Notes: generated by a model not told the origin, from the letters alone. A stretch of 64,000 bases of DNA from Vitis vinifera (GCF_030704535.1 NC_081819.1:22354001-22418000); one strand, 5' to 3'; numbered from the stretch's first letter, positions 1 to 12,735 are shown. Translations and numbers: made by a program.

Positions 1-1290
1 AAATTCAAATATAAACACATATTATTTGATAAATCTATTTAATGGAAAATAAAAATAATTACCATTTGGGATTTTTAAAAAATTTATATTAAAATTTGAG
101 ATAACTTTGACATTATTTTTTTGTGTGTTTAAATTCAATACAATCTACTTTAAAATTTATATCTTGTACCCTTAAAATTTTATTTCACATTTCATTTTGA
201 AATACATTTTCTAATATTTTTAAAACTTTTCTAAATAGAAAAAAAAAAAAGTGATCCGACGATAGGGAATGAACTCAATAGTCTATCATCATATTTCAAC
301 ATTTAATATTTAACACTATCTAATAAAAATAAGCCCTCTCGAAAGGCCATGCAATAAAGTTTCACCTTCATAGATACCTACTCATTGAGTTTTTATAAAG
401 AAATAAATACAATAATAAATAAATATAAAAATTTAAGTAAATAAAGGTTTATTACAATAGAAAAATACTGTAGGTAGCAAAAACAAGCCCTAACCCCCAA
501 CCCCTCGAAATAAAGCTCTACCTACTAATTAGCTATGAAAGATAGGATTTATGCCTTCAATAACAATATTAATATAATATAGATAGGAATAAATACATAA
601 ATGGATAATTTGGTAAATATATAATTCCAATTTCTTTATATATATAAAAAAATAAAATAAGGTTTTGAAAATAGAAAATCGAGTAAATAAATAAATTATT
701 TATTTATTTATTTTTAAAAAGAATAATATACATGAAAGAATAAAGGAATAGTGAAAGAATGTTTACTAAATAAATTATTTATTTTATAAAAAATAATATA
801 TATTAAAGAAAAATGAAAACTCAAAAATAAGTATATATATATATTGTTATAAAATATGAGAATTTATTGGATTATGAGAATTATTACCATATATATATTT
901 CTCTTCATACATTCTAATTTCTATTTTTTTTTATAATATATATGGAAATAAAAGGATTAATTTTTCTTTTTATGTTGCACATAAGAAAATTTAAATATAT
1001 GAGTATTTTATGCCAAACAGATCTAAAAAGTTTTATCTAAATTTAAATATTAACAGTACGTGGAGATTGAAGAACAAATGTATGGAAAAAAAAAATGAAA
1101 ATAGAATGATAGAATATTTTATAATGGATGAGAAATTTTCAATAAGTGAATTAGTTTTAAAAAAAATAAAAAAAAAGTCTACAAAGAGGATTCTTCTAGA
1201 TATAGATATAAATTATTTTATTATTTACAAATTAGATTGAAATTAAGGTTCCAAACCAAATTGATTATAGCTAGGGTTTTGTTTTGTCCT
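1..1290. other. AT-rich intergenic DNA
   Basis: Very AT-rich sequence with short A and T runs and small direct repeats of TTTATT type. Only short, low-complexity reading frames occur (for example 1010-1240, lysine and asparagine rich), and none resembles a known protein. No gene or RNA seen. Confidence 0.7.
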
Positions 1291-1297
1291 CATTCCT

Positions 1298-1316
1298 ATA
1301 TATATATATATATATA
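1298..1316. promoter_or_regulatory. TATATA tract, likely TATA region of the F-box stub
   Basis: A run of alternating T and A ends about 80 bases before the ATG at 1396. It is followed by a pyrimidine-rich leader (CTTCTTCCTCTTCTCG). The layout is that of a plant core promoter and 5' leader, but the gene behind it is broken, so activity is doubtful. Confidence 0.4.
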
Positions 1317-1395
1317 GGCCTGCATCAGTCCTTTCTTATACGTTAAACCCTAATTTTTTATCATCTTCTTCCTCTTCTCGATCACAAACAGTATA

Positions 1396-1467
1396 ATGGC
1401 TTTATCCTTAAATTCAGATTGGGCATCATTGCCTAGAAATATTCTCAATTCGATCTCAGATTACTAA
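1396..1467 (+). pseudogene. N-terminal stub of an F-box protein gene
   Basis: Twenty-three codons starting MALSLNSDWASLP and continuing to SISDY before a TAA. The W-x-S-L-P-x-N-I-L pattern is the start of an F-box as found in plant F-box/DUF295 (KIB-type) proteins, whose F-box binds SKP1 in SCF ubiquitin ligases. A real gene would continue for some 350 residues; here the frame stops exactly where the tandem array begins (the stop codon is part of the array motif ACTAAGTCCAAAC). I read it as a gene truncated by the array or by the rearrangement that created it. The family call rests on a very short stretch. Confidence 0.5.
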
Positions 1468-2540
1468 GTCCAAACAATATCAAACAGAGTATGAGCTTAT
1501 TATTTTCTTTCAAACTAAAACTCTCAATGAGTGACACACATACAGAATTATATGAACAAAACATGAATAAAACATAACAGAGTCAAACTAAGTCCAAACA
1601 ATATCAGAGTATAGGCTTATTATTTTCTTTCAAACTAAAACTATCATCATTGGAGACATGAAAAAAGCTTATTATTTATATTCTATCTTGAAGCAGCGCC
1701 GGTCCTCAAGAATAGCAATGCTATGCAAGAGATCGCAAGGCAATGCTATCCAAGACATCGCAAGTGCAGGGAAATTCAACAATTGCATTCTTTAAATGTT
1801 TGGTTTTCAACTCCTCTAGCATTATATAGCGTGCAAGTTCGAACGTGTACCGTTTAGAAGAAGTAGAGCATACAGGTACGATTTCAACTGTTGATGGCAC
1901 TATTCAAATGGAATTGACCATCGTTCAATGTGTCGAATGTCAAATTCATTGCGGGTTGAGAGTTGTAAGATAATCATTTTCCATTTTTTCTCCAATTTTC
2001 TTTTTTCATTTTTTTAATCAATATTCTAAACCCTATCTATACCTTATTCAAAATGCACTTCCCACACATTCTACCGGGTTACTATACTCTACATGTAAGG
2101 TATGTATAAAATCATTTAATATTTTTATTGAAAAAAAATGTTTTTACATTTTTAAAGTAAAAAAATCATGATTTTATATAAGAAGCTACTTATGACAAGA
2201 ATTCCAAAAAATCTTTATAATTTTATATTAGCTTCCATTTATCCGTGGATATTTGCAGATGCCTACAAATTTTCTTATAAGTTTTGTTTATAGGGCTACT
2301 ATACTTGAGCGGGTACATAGAGTCGCGCACGCAAATTGTACACGACAATTATTTCCAAAATACATTTATTCGATTAAATTTTAAATTTAATACAAAGCTT
2401 ATAAGAAAGTTTCAACAACTATTGCAATTCAAACGTGTATCGTTTAGAAGAAGTAGAGCATACAAGTACGATTTCAACGGTTGATGGGAGTATTAAGATG
2501 GAATTGACCATCGAATGTCAAATTCATTGCGACTTGAGAG

Positions 2541-2999
2541 TGATAGAATAAATATGGACCGACAATATATTAAACATTGTCCAGGATTAAGCTATCTTTT
2601 AACATGCAATTTCTGATTTAATCTTGAGTATGGGCCACCTAATGTGTAGAGTCCAATGCCATCACGGGCTTTAGATGATGGGCCTAAGGTCCGTGAGGCC
2701 CAATAACCAATGGGTATGGTCCCTAAGGCAGGAGGGTATAAAAGGGCTTTGACTTGTGTCTTTTGGATAATCACATCTTTTGAAAAGAACTGAACCGCTC
2801 TCTCTCCCGCTCCCATTGCCTGAGAGAATCCAAAGGTGGTGCCCTCCATCAATCTTAGAAGATTCATACCGTCTTCATCAAATTCACACATGGATTCAGG
2901 TTGGTACAATTTTTAATAATAATCATGGCATAGTTTCTTCATGTGATTCAACATACGATCCTATATGATCATTGAATAAATAGAATATGAAATCTTACA
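2541..2999 (+). repeat. 5' LTR of the first copia element
   Basis: Starts TGATAGAATAAATATGG and ends AATCTTACA. A TATA box (TATAAAAG) lies at 2737-2744 and probably marks the U3/R boundary region. Same length as the 3' copy, with no insertions or deletions between them. Confidence 0.95.
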
Positions 3000-3001
3000 A
3001 T

Positions 3002-3014
3002 TGGTATCAGAGCC
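3002..3014 (+). promoter_or_regulatory. Primer binding site, initiator methionine tRNA
   Basis: TGGTATCAGAGCC starts two bases after the LTR end and is complementary to the 3' end of plant initiator tRNA-Met, the usual primer of Ty1/copia reverse transcription. Confidence 0.93.
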
Positions 3015-3056
3015 ATTGTTGGATCAATGAGAAATAGCATGTTAGGGCAATAAAAA

Positions 3057-3660
3057 TTGTACTGTTCAGCGCCATTGGAAGTGCGTTTCACGCACATTTG
3101 GAGGCACCAGAGAAGGCGCCAGTGCAGGCGCCACTCAGATGCCATAAAGGCGCTGTTATGCAGCGCCTTTCAGGGCGTCTCTCCGACGGCGTTAAGGCAC
3201 CAGTCAAGGCGCTTCAGGCGGCGCGTTTCAGGCGCGCTGCAGCCGCGACTTCCGACGCCGTTCCGGGGGGGCGCTTCAGGCGCACTGGTGCGCGCTTCAG
3301 GCGCGCTGGTGCGCGTTTCAGGCGCGCTGCTGGTGCGCTCTTCAGGCGCGCTGGTGGCGCGCGCTTCAGGTGCGCCTTCAAGCGCTGTCTCCGGCAAAGG
3401 GCGCCGTTGGGCTCCATTGGGCGCCATTGCAGGCGTTGTGAGGCGCCATCTCCACGCGTCGTTAGGGCGCGTTAAAGGCGCCACTGCAGCGCTGTTAGGG
3501 CGTTTCATCAGCGCCATTGGAGGCGCGCTGGAGCGCGGCCGCTACCGGCGTCACTGACGACGCTGCTTCCGGCGCTGGAGCGCCATGGAGGCGCGCTGGC
3601 CTTGTGCCGCCGCGACGCCGCTTCCGGCGTCACTGACGATGCCGCTGTGCCGGTGCTGTG
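3057..3660 (+). repeat. GC-rich, CpG-dense repeated leader inside the copia element
   Basis: About 600 bases of strikingly GC-rich sequence inside an otherwise AT-rich element, built from repeats of a motif like TTCAGGCGCGCTGGTGCGCG (best seen 3270-3370) and variants containing GGCGCC. It lies between the primer binding site and gag. Several frames stay open over it on both strands (arginine/alanine rich), which is expected from base composition and not evidence of a protein. It may form strong RNA structure in the genomic transcript. Two long A runs (about 3700-3717 and 3790-3809) follow. Confidence 0.8.
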
Positions 3661-4355
3661 GTTGCAAACGACCTTGGGTCGTTTGGGCTGCAGTGAACCA
3701 AAAAAAAAAAAAAAAAACGACGTCGTTTGGCGTCAATTTCCTGTGATAAGTGTTGTTGGAGGCCAACGCCATGAATGGCGTTTTTTGATTAAAAAAAAAA
3801 AAAAAAAAACACTATGTATTTATGCATAAACAATGGTTCTAGTGGATCTCCTTGAACCATTGGACTAAAGCCCATAATTTGCATTTAATTTATATATATA
3901 AATGTATATATGGATATGTACATGAGTTTATGCATAAATAATTTTGATTAAATTATTGTTTGTTGTCTTTATTTCAAAATAAATAAATTATATATATTTG
4001 TTGCCAAAGTAACGTGTTACATAATTTTATTTGTTTTTGAAATATATAAGCATGGTATTATTGTATAAAATAATCAACCCAAAGGAGGATTATTTTAATA
4101 TAATAATAAATAAAGTAATCATAAATATATGACATATAATGTTTATCTTGCATTGATATGTTAGTCCAAAGATAAACATATTGTGTTTGATTTTATTGTC
4201 AATATTTATGTATTAATTTTGTATAAGGATACCAATTACAAGTTAATATTTTTGTCCAAAGACTGAATATTAATGTTTGTGCTAGGTATCTTGCATGATG
4301 TATATTTATTCATGTATGTATGATGCTTATGTGACTAATTGTGAGCTTTATTATT

Positions 4356-7300
4356 ATGAATTCAGCATCTTCTATATCTGCAAATGTTAATAACATTCCT
4401 GTGCTTAACGGCACAAATTTCAAGAAATGGAAAGAGCACGTTATAATTGTGCTCGGGTGCATGGATTTAGACTTTGCATTAAGGGAGGATCGCCCATCAG
4501 ATCTTACTAGTGCCAGCACTGCTGAGCAAAGGTCTACTATGGAAAAATGGGAACGATCCAATCGCATGAGTCTAATGATTATGAAGCACTCAATTCCAGA
4601 AGCAATAAGGGGTGCAATACCTGAGGAAACCCAAGCCAAGGCATTCTTGGACCAGATAGCAAACCGATTCACTGCAAACGAAAAGGTTGAGATAAGCACT
4701 ATTCTTAGTAAGCTTGTCTCTATGCGATATAAAGGGAAAGAGAATATCAGGGAGTACATTATGGAAATGTCTAATCTTGTGACGAGACTCAAGGCACTAA
4801 AGTTAGAGTTGTCGGAAGACATACTCATGCACTTGGTCTTGATCTCTATGCCTACACAATTCAGTCCATTCAAAATCAGTTACAATACACAAAAGGAAAA
4901 ATGGACTTTGAATGAGCTTATTGCTCAATGTGTGCAAGAGGAAGAGAGATTGAAGCAAGAAAAGATAGAAAGTGCTCACTTGGCTTCCACATCTCAGGGA
5001 TTTGGTACCAACAAGAAAAGAAAGAGGGACAATAAAGGAAAACAAACTGCAGTTTCTGGGACATCAAAGCAAAAGGAGCAAAAGAAACAAGATAAGGAGA
5101 TCACTTGTTTCTTTTGCAAAAAGGCTGGTCATATGAAGAAGACATGTACCAAATACGCTGCTTGGCGTGAAAAGAAAGGTACACTTCTCAACTTTGTTTG
5201 TTCAGAAATTAATTTAGCTGTAGTGCCTACTGACACTTGGTGGATAGATACGGGTGCAACTACTCACATAAGTGTCACTATGCAGGGTTGCCTAAGGAGC
5301 CGAATGCCAACTGATGGTGAAAGATACATCTATGTGGGAAATAGCAACAAGGTTGCAGTCAAGGCTATTGGTCTTTTTAGATTACAGTTAGACTCTGGAT
5401 GTACATTGGATTTGGAAGAGACTTTTGTAGTACCGTCGTTTAGACGGAATTTAATTTCTGTTTCATGTTTGGACAAATTTGGATATTATTGTTCATTTGG
5501 AAATGGAATGGTTAGTCTTTATCTAAATTCAAATATTATTGGTACAGGTAGTCTAACAGACAAACTATATAAATTGAACATAAAGGCCACTAATGGAAAT
5601 GAAACCTTGCATTCAAGTAATTATGGCATTAAGCGAAAATTAATGAATGAGAATTCATCAATGTTATGGCACAAGCGTTTGGGTCATATTTCAAATCAAC
5701 GAATTCAAAGGCTTGTGTCAGAAGGAATTCTTGATCCACTTGATTTCTCAGACTTTTAAGTCTGTATAGAGTGCATTAAGGGAAAACAAACAAATATGAG
5801 GAAAAAGAATGCCAATAGGTGCAGTGACGTCTTGGAATTGATACATACAGACATTTGTGGTCCATTTCCTACCCCTTCTTGGAATGGACAATAGTATTTC
5901 ATCACTTTTATTGACGATTACTCGCGTTTTGGCTATCTTTATTTGATTCATGAAAAGTCTCAGTCATTAGATGTTTTCAAGAATTTCAAAGCTGAAGTTG
6001 AGAACCAACTAAGCAAGAAAATAAAAGCCATCAGATCTGACCGTGGAGGTGAATATTATGGTAGGTATGACGGATCCGGAGAACAACGTCGAGGGCCATT
6101 CGCCAAATATTTGATGGAGTGTGGTATCGTTCCTCAATACACCATGCCAGGGACTCCGAGCCAAAATGGTGTAGTAGAGAGGCGAAACCGTACTCTTAAG
6201 GATATGGTAAGAAGTATGATTAGTCATTCCACCTTACTAGAATCACTTTGGGGCGAAGCTATAAAAACTGCAGTTTATATTTTGAATAGAGTACCAAGCA
6301 AAGCAGTAGCCAAAACCCCATATGAGTTATGGACTAGCAAGAAACCTAGTATTAGGCACTTGCATGTCTGGGGTTGTCCAGCTGAAGCTAGGCCTTACAA
6401 GCCAAATGAAAAGAAATTGGACTCCAGAATAGTGAGCTGCTACTTTGTAGGGTATTCTGAAAGGTCAAGAGGTTTCAAATTTTATGATCCCTCAACTAGA
6501 TCCTTCTTTGAAATGGGCAATGCTAAGTTCATTGAGGATGTTGAGTTAAGTGGGAGAGAGCCATTAAGAAAGGTGGTCTTTGAAGAGGAATTTGTTAATA
6601 TTCCTATTATTACGACTGGACATGGTCATATTATGTTTAATGACACTATTCAGAATGTACAGTCGATAACAGGGATTCAAGACACACTTGAGATTCCTCC
6701 TGCTCAAGTTATGGAACCGATTCAAGTTCATCAAGAGGTAACTCAACAACCTCAAGAACCTCAAGTACAAGTGCCACTAAGGAGATCCACTAGAGAAAGG
6801 AGAAGTACAATTTCAGATGATTATGTTGTATATCTCCAAGAACATGAGTTTGACATGGGTCTGGAAGACGATCCAATTTCAGTAAGTCAAGTCAAACAAA
6901 GTTCTAATTCTGAAAAGTGGATAGAAGCCATGAATGATGAGATGAAATCAATGAAAGACAATGGTGTTTGGGACCTAGTAGAGTTGCCTAAAGGTGTAAA
7001 ACCGATTGGTTGTAAATGGATTTTTAAAACCAAACGGGATTCAAAAGGCAATATTGTTAGGTATAAGGCACGCCTAGTTGCAAAAGGTTTCACTCAAAAG
7101 GAAGACATTGATTATAAGGAGACATTTTCACCAGTTTCATCAAAGGACTCCTTTAGAATCATCATGACACTTGTAGCTCATTATGATTTAGAGCTACACC
7201 AAATGGACGTTAAAACTGCGTTTCTTAATGGCAACATTGATGAGACAATATACATGGTGCAACCGGAGAACTTTGAGTCTAATGATTCAAAGCAACTTGT

Positions 7301-8453
7301 ATGCAGATTAAAAAGGTCCATATATGGTTTAAAGCAAGCATCCCGACAATGGTACCGAAAGTTTGATCAAGTGATTACTTCATTTGGTTTTAAAGAAAAC
7401 ACTGTTGATCAATGCATATACCTTAAGTTCAGTGGGAGCAAATTCATTATCTTGGTGTTATATGTTGATGATATTCTACTTGCAAGCAGTGATGTGGGAC
7501 TTTTGCATGAAACCAAGCGATTTCTGTCTAGTAAATTTGACATGAAGGATCTTGGTAATGCATCTTTTGTGCTGGGTATACAGATCCATAGGGATCGTTC
7601 AAGAGGTATACTTGGGTTATCACAAAAGGCCTACATCGATAAGGTGTTGAGTAGATTTGGCATGAGCAATTGTGCACCAGGAGACACGCCTGTAGCAAAA
7701 GGCGATAAGTTTAGTTTGCACCAATGTCCGAAAAATGAACTTGAGAAGAAAGATATGGAGAGATTTCCCTATGCCTCGGCAGTAGGAAGTCTCATGTATG
7801 CACAAATTTGTACGCGTCTGGATATTGCGTACATTGTTGGAATGTTCGGCAGATATTTAAGTAACCCAGGTATGGATCATTGGAAAAAGGCAAAACGGGT
7901 TATGCGGTATTTACAAAGAACTAAAGATTACATGCTCACATACCGTAGATCAAGTCACTTAGAGATCGTGGGATATTCGGATTCCGATTTCGCGGGATGT
8001 CTTGATAGTAGGTGATCCACTTCAGGCTACATCTTCATGTTAGCTGGAGGAGCAGTTTCATGGAAAAGTGTTAAACAAACACTTGTTGCTTCTTCCACCA
8101 TGGAGGCAGAATTCATAGCCTGTTACGAAGCATCAAACCATGGGATATGGCTGCGGAATTTTGTCACTCAGTTACGAATAGTTGATGGGATTGAGAAACC
8201 ATTGAGAATCAACTGTGATAATAAGGCCGCAGAATTATATTCTAAGAACAACTGAAGTTCGTCAAAGTCCAAACACATTGACATCAAGTTCTTGGTTGTG
8301 AAAGAGAGAGTTCAGAGTCTTCAAGTATCGATTGAACACATAAGCACAAACTCCATGATTGCTGATCCGCTCACTAAGGGTTTGCCACCCAAAGTATATC
8401 ATGAGCACGTCGCACATATGGGTGTTGTACACATTGATGATGTGTCAGAATAG
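4356..8453 (+). pseudogene. Copia gag-pol polyprotein with four in-frame stops
   Basis: One reading frame runs from the ATG at 4356 to a TAG at 8451-8453, interrupted by stops at 5757-5759 (TAA), 5892-5894 (TAG), 8013-8015 (TGA) and 8253-8255 (TGA). In order it shows the copia gag domain, a zinc knuckle (CFFCKKAGHMKKTC, near 5106), the aspartic protease motif WWIDTGATTHIS (near 5240), the pre-integrase LWHKRLGH segment, integrase with SDRGGEY and VVERRNRT, reverse transcriptase with [11 protein letters not shown] (near 7460), and RNase H to the end. There are no frameshifts. The two TGA codons fit C-to-T change at former CGA codons. An upstream GTG at 4341 is in frame but not needed as a start. 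Confidence 0.93.
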
Positions 8454-8908
8454 TGGGAGTTTGTATCTAGATTTTGTGTTTATTCTCTTGATGTGATATT
8501 ATGTTGTGTTATCTGTACAGACCTTGATTTAAAGACTATTGTATTTGAACACTCTGAATTGAAATGATGACTTTCAGAAGCAGTTTAACATCAAGTGTTG
8601 AAAGTGTTATTTAACTATCTTTTAGTCATAAAACAGGACCAATTGGAAATAGACATATTAAAGATCATATTCTATGTAATTTCCATGCTACACATCCATA
8701 CTTGATCCATGTTGCTAATTTTGTTAATGTTGTGATTGATGATAGGTCAAGTTATAATTATGATTAACGAAGGCCGCTTTAATCCTATGTTAGCATAATT
8801 AGTAGACCGGATTGTTTAAGGATATTTTGAATAAGATAGCAAAGATGAGCTCAATAAAGTACTATCATGAACATTGTTTGTAATATACATGTGGTCCAAG
8901 TGGGAGAT

Positions 8909-9367
8909 TGATAGAATAAATATGGACCGACAATATATTAAACATTGTCCAGGATTAAGCTATCTTTTAACATGCAATTTCTGATTTAATCTTGAGTATG
9001 GGCCACCTAATGTGTAGAGCCCAATGCCATCACGGGCTTTAGATGATGGGCCTAAGGCCCGTGAGGCCCAATAACCAATGGGTATGGTCCCTAAGGCAGG
9101 AGGGTATAAAAGGGCTTTGGCTTGTGTCTTTTGGATAATCACATCTTTTGAAAAGAACTGAACCGCTCTCTCTCCCGCTCCCATTGCCTGAGAGAATCCA
9201 AAGGTGGTGCCCTTCATCAGTCTTAGAAGATTCATACCGTCTTCATCAAATTCACACATGGATTCAGGTTGGTACAATTTTTAATAATAATCATGGCATA
9301 GTTTCTTCATGTGATTCAACATACGATCCTATATGATCATCGAATAAATAGAATATGAAATCTTACA
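8909..9367 (+). repeat. 3' LTR of the first copia element
   Basis: 459 bp, preceded by the purine tract and followed by GAGAG. It differs from the 5' LTR at six positions by direct reading. The TATA box is at 9105-9112. Confidence 0.95.
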
Positions 9368-9835
9368 GAGAGTTGTAAGATAATCATTTTCCATTTTTTT
9401 CTACAATTTTCTTTTTTCATTTTTTTTAATCAATATTCTAAACCCTATCTATACCTTATTCAAAATGCACTTCCCGCAAATTCTACCGGGTTAATGTGTG
9501 TAGGGTATGTATAAAATCATTTTATATTTTTATGCAAAAAAAAAAAATTACATTTTTAAAGTAAAAAAATCATGATTTTATATAAAAAGCTACTTATGAC
9601 AAGAATTCCAAAAAATCTTTATAATTTTATATTAGCTTCCATTAATCCGTGGATATTTGCAGATGCTTACAGATTTTCTTATAAGTTTTGTTTATAGGGC
9701 TACTATACTTAGGCGGGTGCATAGAGTCGCGCACGCAAGTTGCACACGACAACTATTTCCTAAATACATTTATTCGATTAAAGTTTAAATTTATTACAAA
9801 GCTTATAAGAAAGTTTCGAATAAGGTATAAGCTTA

Positions 9836-9879
9836 TATGAAATGGACAAAGGTTCTCAGGACCGGAGCGATCGAGGCTA
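9836..9879 (+). pseudogene. 44-bp fragment of MESD-like exon 2 in the array, copy 1
   Basis: Identical over 44 bases to 26155-26198, inside exon 2 of the MESD-like gene, in the same orientation. The fragment sits between two array blocks; the joints share a few bases with the neighbouring block (TATA on the left, GCTAC on the right). It is too short to encode anything. Confidence 0.9.
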
Positions 9880-10084
9880 CTTATGACAAGAATTCCAAAA
9901 AATCTTTATAATTTTATATTAGCTTCCATTAATTCGTAGATATTTGCAGATGCCTATAGATTTTCTTATAAGCTTTGAAATAAATTTAGAATTTAATTGA
10001 ATAATTGTACTTAGGAAATACTCACATTGTTTATAGGGCTACTGCACTTGGGCGGGTGCACAGAGTCGCGCACGCAAGTTGCAC

Positions 10085-10422
10085 ACGACAATTATTTCCT
10101 AAATACATTTATTCGATTAAATTTTAAATTTATTGCAAAGCTTATAAGAAATTTTCGAGACATCTACACATATCTATGGTTGGTGGCTTTGTGGTAATTT
10201 TTAATTTTTTTTCTTTTGCTATATATCGGGGTTCTGTAACACCATTTTTATGTACGACAATTATTTCCTAAATACATTTATTCGATTAAATTTTAAATTT
10301 ATTGCAAAGCTTATAAGAAATTTTCGAGACATCTACACATATCTATGGTTCGTGGCTTTGTGGTAATTTTTAATTTTTTTTCTTTTGCTATATATCGGGG
10401 TTCTGTAACACCATTTTTATGT
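10085..10422 (+). repeat. Direct tandem duplication of 169 bp inside the array
   Basis: 10085-10253 and 10254-10422 are the same 169-bp stretch back to back, starting ACGACAATTATTTCC and ending CCATTTTTATGT, with one difference seen (GGTTGG against GGTTCG). Other units carry this block once. Confidence 0.9.
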
Positions 10423-10810
10423 CTAAAGGCTAAGGATAAAAATTTGGAGATTTGAAATCATTTAAAAACCAAAATTAAAGGAATTATTAACAAAATGGAG
10501 TTTAGGAAAATTATTTTAAAAATCATAGGAAAATTATATTGTTCATATAATCTACTTTCATTCATGGCTTTGTTGCTTACTTTTTATGTAGAATTTAAAA
10601 ATTATTAATATTTTGTTAGCAGCTAAATATAATTAAAAATTATAACATGAATCAAACATAACAGAGTCAAACTAAGTCCAAACAATATCAAACAAAGTAT
10701 GGGCTTATTATTTTCTTTCAAACTAAAACTCTCAATGAGTGACACACATACAGAATTATATGAACAAAACATGAATCAAACATAACAGAGTCAAACTAAG
10801 TCCAAACCAT

Positions 10811-12735
10811 ATCAGAGTATGGGCTTATTATTTTCTTTCAAACTAAAACTATCATCATTGGAGACATGAAAAAAGCTTATTATTTATATTCTATCTTGAA
10901 GCAGCGCCGGTCCTCAAGAATAGCAATGCTATGCAAGACATCGCAAGTGCAGGGAAATTCCACAATTTGCATTCTTTAAATGTTTGGTTTTCAACTCCTC
11001 TAGCATTATATAGGGTGCAAGTTCGAACGTGTACCATTTAGAAGAAGTAGAGCATACAGGTACGATTTCAACTGTTGATGGCACTATTCAAATGGAATTG
11101 ACCATCGTTCAATGTGTCGAATGTCAAATTCATTGCGGGTTGAGAGTTGTAAGATAATCATTTTCCATTTTTTCTCCAATTTTCTTTTTTTCATTTTTTT
11201 AATCAATATTCTAAACCCTATCTATACCTTATTCAAAATGCACTTCCCACACATTTTACCGGGTTACTATACTCTACATGCAAGGTATGTATAAAATCAT
11301 TTAATATTTTTATCGAAAAAAAATGTTTTTACATTTTTAAAGTAAAAAAATCATGATTTTATATAAGAAGCTACTTATGACAAGAATTCCAAAAAATCTT
11401 TATAATTTTATATTAGCTTCCATTAATCCGTGGATATTTGCAGATGCCTACAAATTTTCTTATAAGCTTTGTTTATAGGGCTACTATACTTGGGCGGGTA
11501 CATAGAGTTGCGCACGCAAATTGTACACGACAACTATTTCCAAAATATATTTATTCGATTAAATTTTAAATTTAATACAAAGCTTATAAGAAAGTTTCGA
11601 CAACTATTGCAATTCAAACGTGTATCGTTTAGAAGAAGTAGAGCATACAAGTACGATTTCAACGGTTGATGGGAGTATTAAGATGGAATTGACCATCGAA
11701 TGTCAAATTCATTGCGACTTGAGAGTTGTAAGATAATCATTTTCCATTTGTTTCTACAATATCAGAGTATGGGCTTATTATTTTCTTTCAAACTAAAACT
11801 ATCATCATTGGAGACATGAAAAAAGCTTATTATTTATAATCTATCTTGAAGCAGCGCCGGTCCTCAAGAATAGCAATACTATGCAAGACATCGCAAGGCA
11901 ATGCTATCCAAGACATCGCAAGTGCAGGGAAATTCCACAATTTGCATTCTTTAAATGTTTGGTTTTCAACTCCTCTAGCATTATATAGGGTGTAAGTTCG
12001 AACGTATACCATTTAGAAGAAGTAGAGCATACAGGTACGATTTCAACTGTTGATGGCACTATTCAAATGGAATTGACCATCGTTCAATGTGTCGAATGTC
12101 AAATTCATTACGGGTTGAGAGTTGTAAGATAATCATTTTCCATTTTTTCTCCAATTTTCTTTTTTCATTTTTTTTAATCAATATTCTAAACCCTATTTAT
12201 ACCTTATTCAAAATGCACTTCCCACACATTCTACCGGGTTACTATACTCTACATGCAAGGTATGTATAAAATCATTTAATATTTTTATCGAAAAAAAATG
12301 TTTTTACATTTTTAAAGTAAAAAAATCATGATTTTATATAAAAAGCTACTTATGACAAGAATTCCAAAAAATCTTTATAATTTTATATTAGCTTCCATTA
12401 ATCCGTGGATATTTGCAGATGCCTACAAATTTTCTTATAAGCTTTGTTTATAGGGCTACTATACTTGGGCGGGTACATAGAGTTGCGCACGCAAATTGTA
12501 CACGACAATTATTTCCAAAATACATTTATTCGATTAAATTTTAAATTTAATACAAAGCTTATAAATAAGTTTCGACAACTATTGCAATTCAAACGTGTAT
12601 CGTTTAGAAGAAGTAGAGCATACAAGTATGATTTCAACGGTTGATGGCAGTATTAAGATGGAATTGACCATCGAATGTCAAATTCATTGCGACTTGAGAG
12701 TTGTAGGATAATCATTTTCCATTTTTTTTAATCAA
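10811..12735 (+). repeat. Tandem duplication of about 950-975 bp inside one array unit
   Basis: 10811-11760 and 11761-12735 match almost throughout; the second copy is longer because it carries the extra 25-base block near 11885. This makes the second array unit longer than its neighbours. Confidence 0.88.

Larger units (their letters stand above)
2541..9367 (+). mobile_element. Ty1/copia LTR retrotransposon, complete but inactivated
   Basis: 6,827-bp element with 459-bp LTRs that begin TG and end CA, a tRNA-iMet primer binding site directly after the 5' LTR, a purine-rich tract (AAGTGGGAGA) just before the 3' LTR, and the domain order gag, protease, integrase, reverse transcriptase, RNase H of Ty1/copia. 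It is flanked by the 5-bp target duplication GAGAG (2536-2540 and 9368-9372); joining the flanks restores the array motif TTGAGAGTTGTAAG seen in sister units. The LTRs differ at six sites by my count, all transitions, so insertion is fairly recent. Four in-frame stops break the polyprotein. Confidence 0.95.

Noticed and set aside
1010-1240. 76-codon frame
   Set aside because: Lysine/asparagine/isoleucine-rich translation of A/T-rich DNA with no homology I recognise.
3057-3557. Open frames of 60-166 codons on both strands in the GC-rich block
   Set aside because: Arginine/alanine/proline-rich frames open in several registers at once are produced by GC-rich repeats; there is no domain and they lie in a retrotransposon leader.
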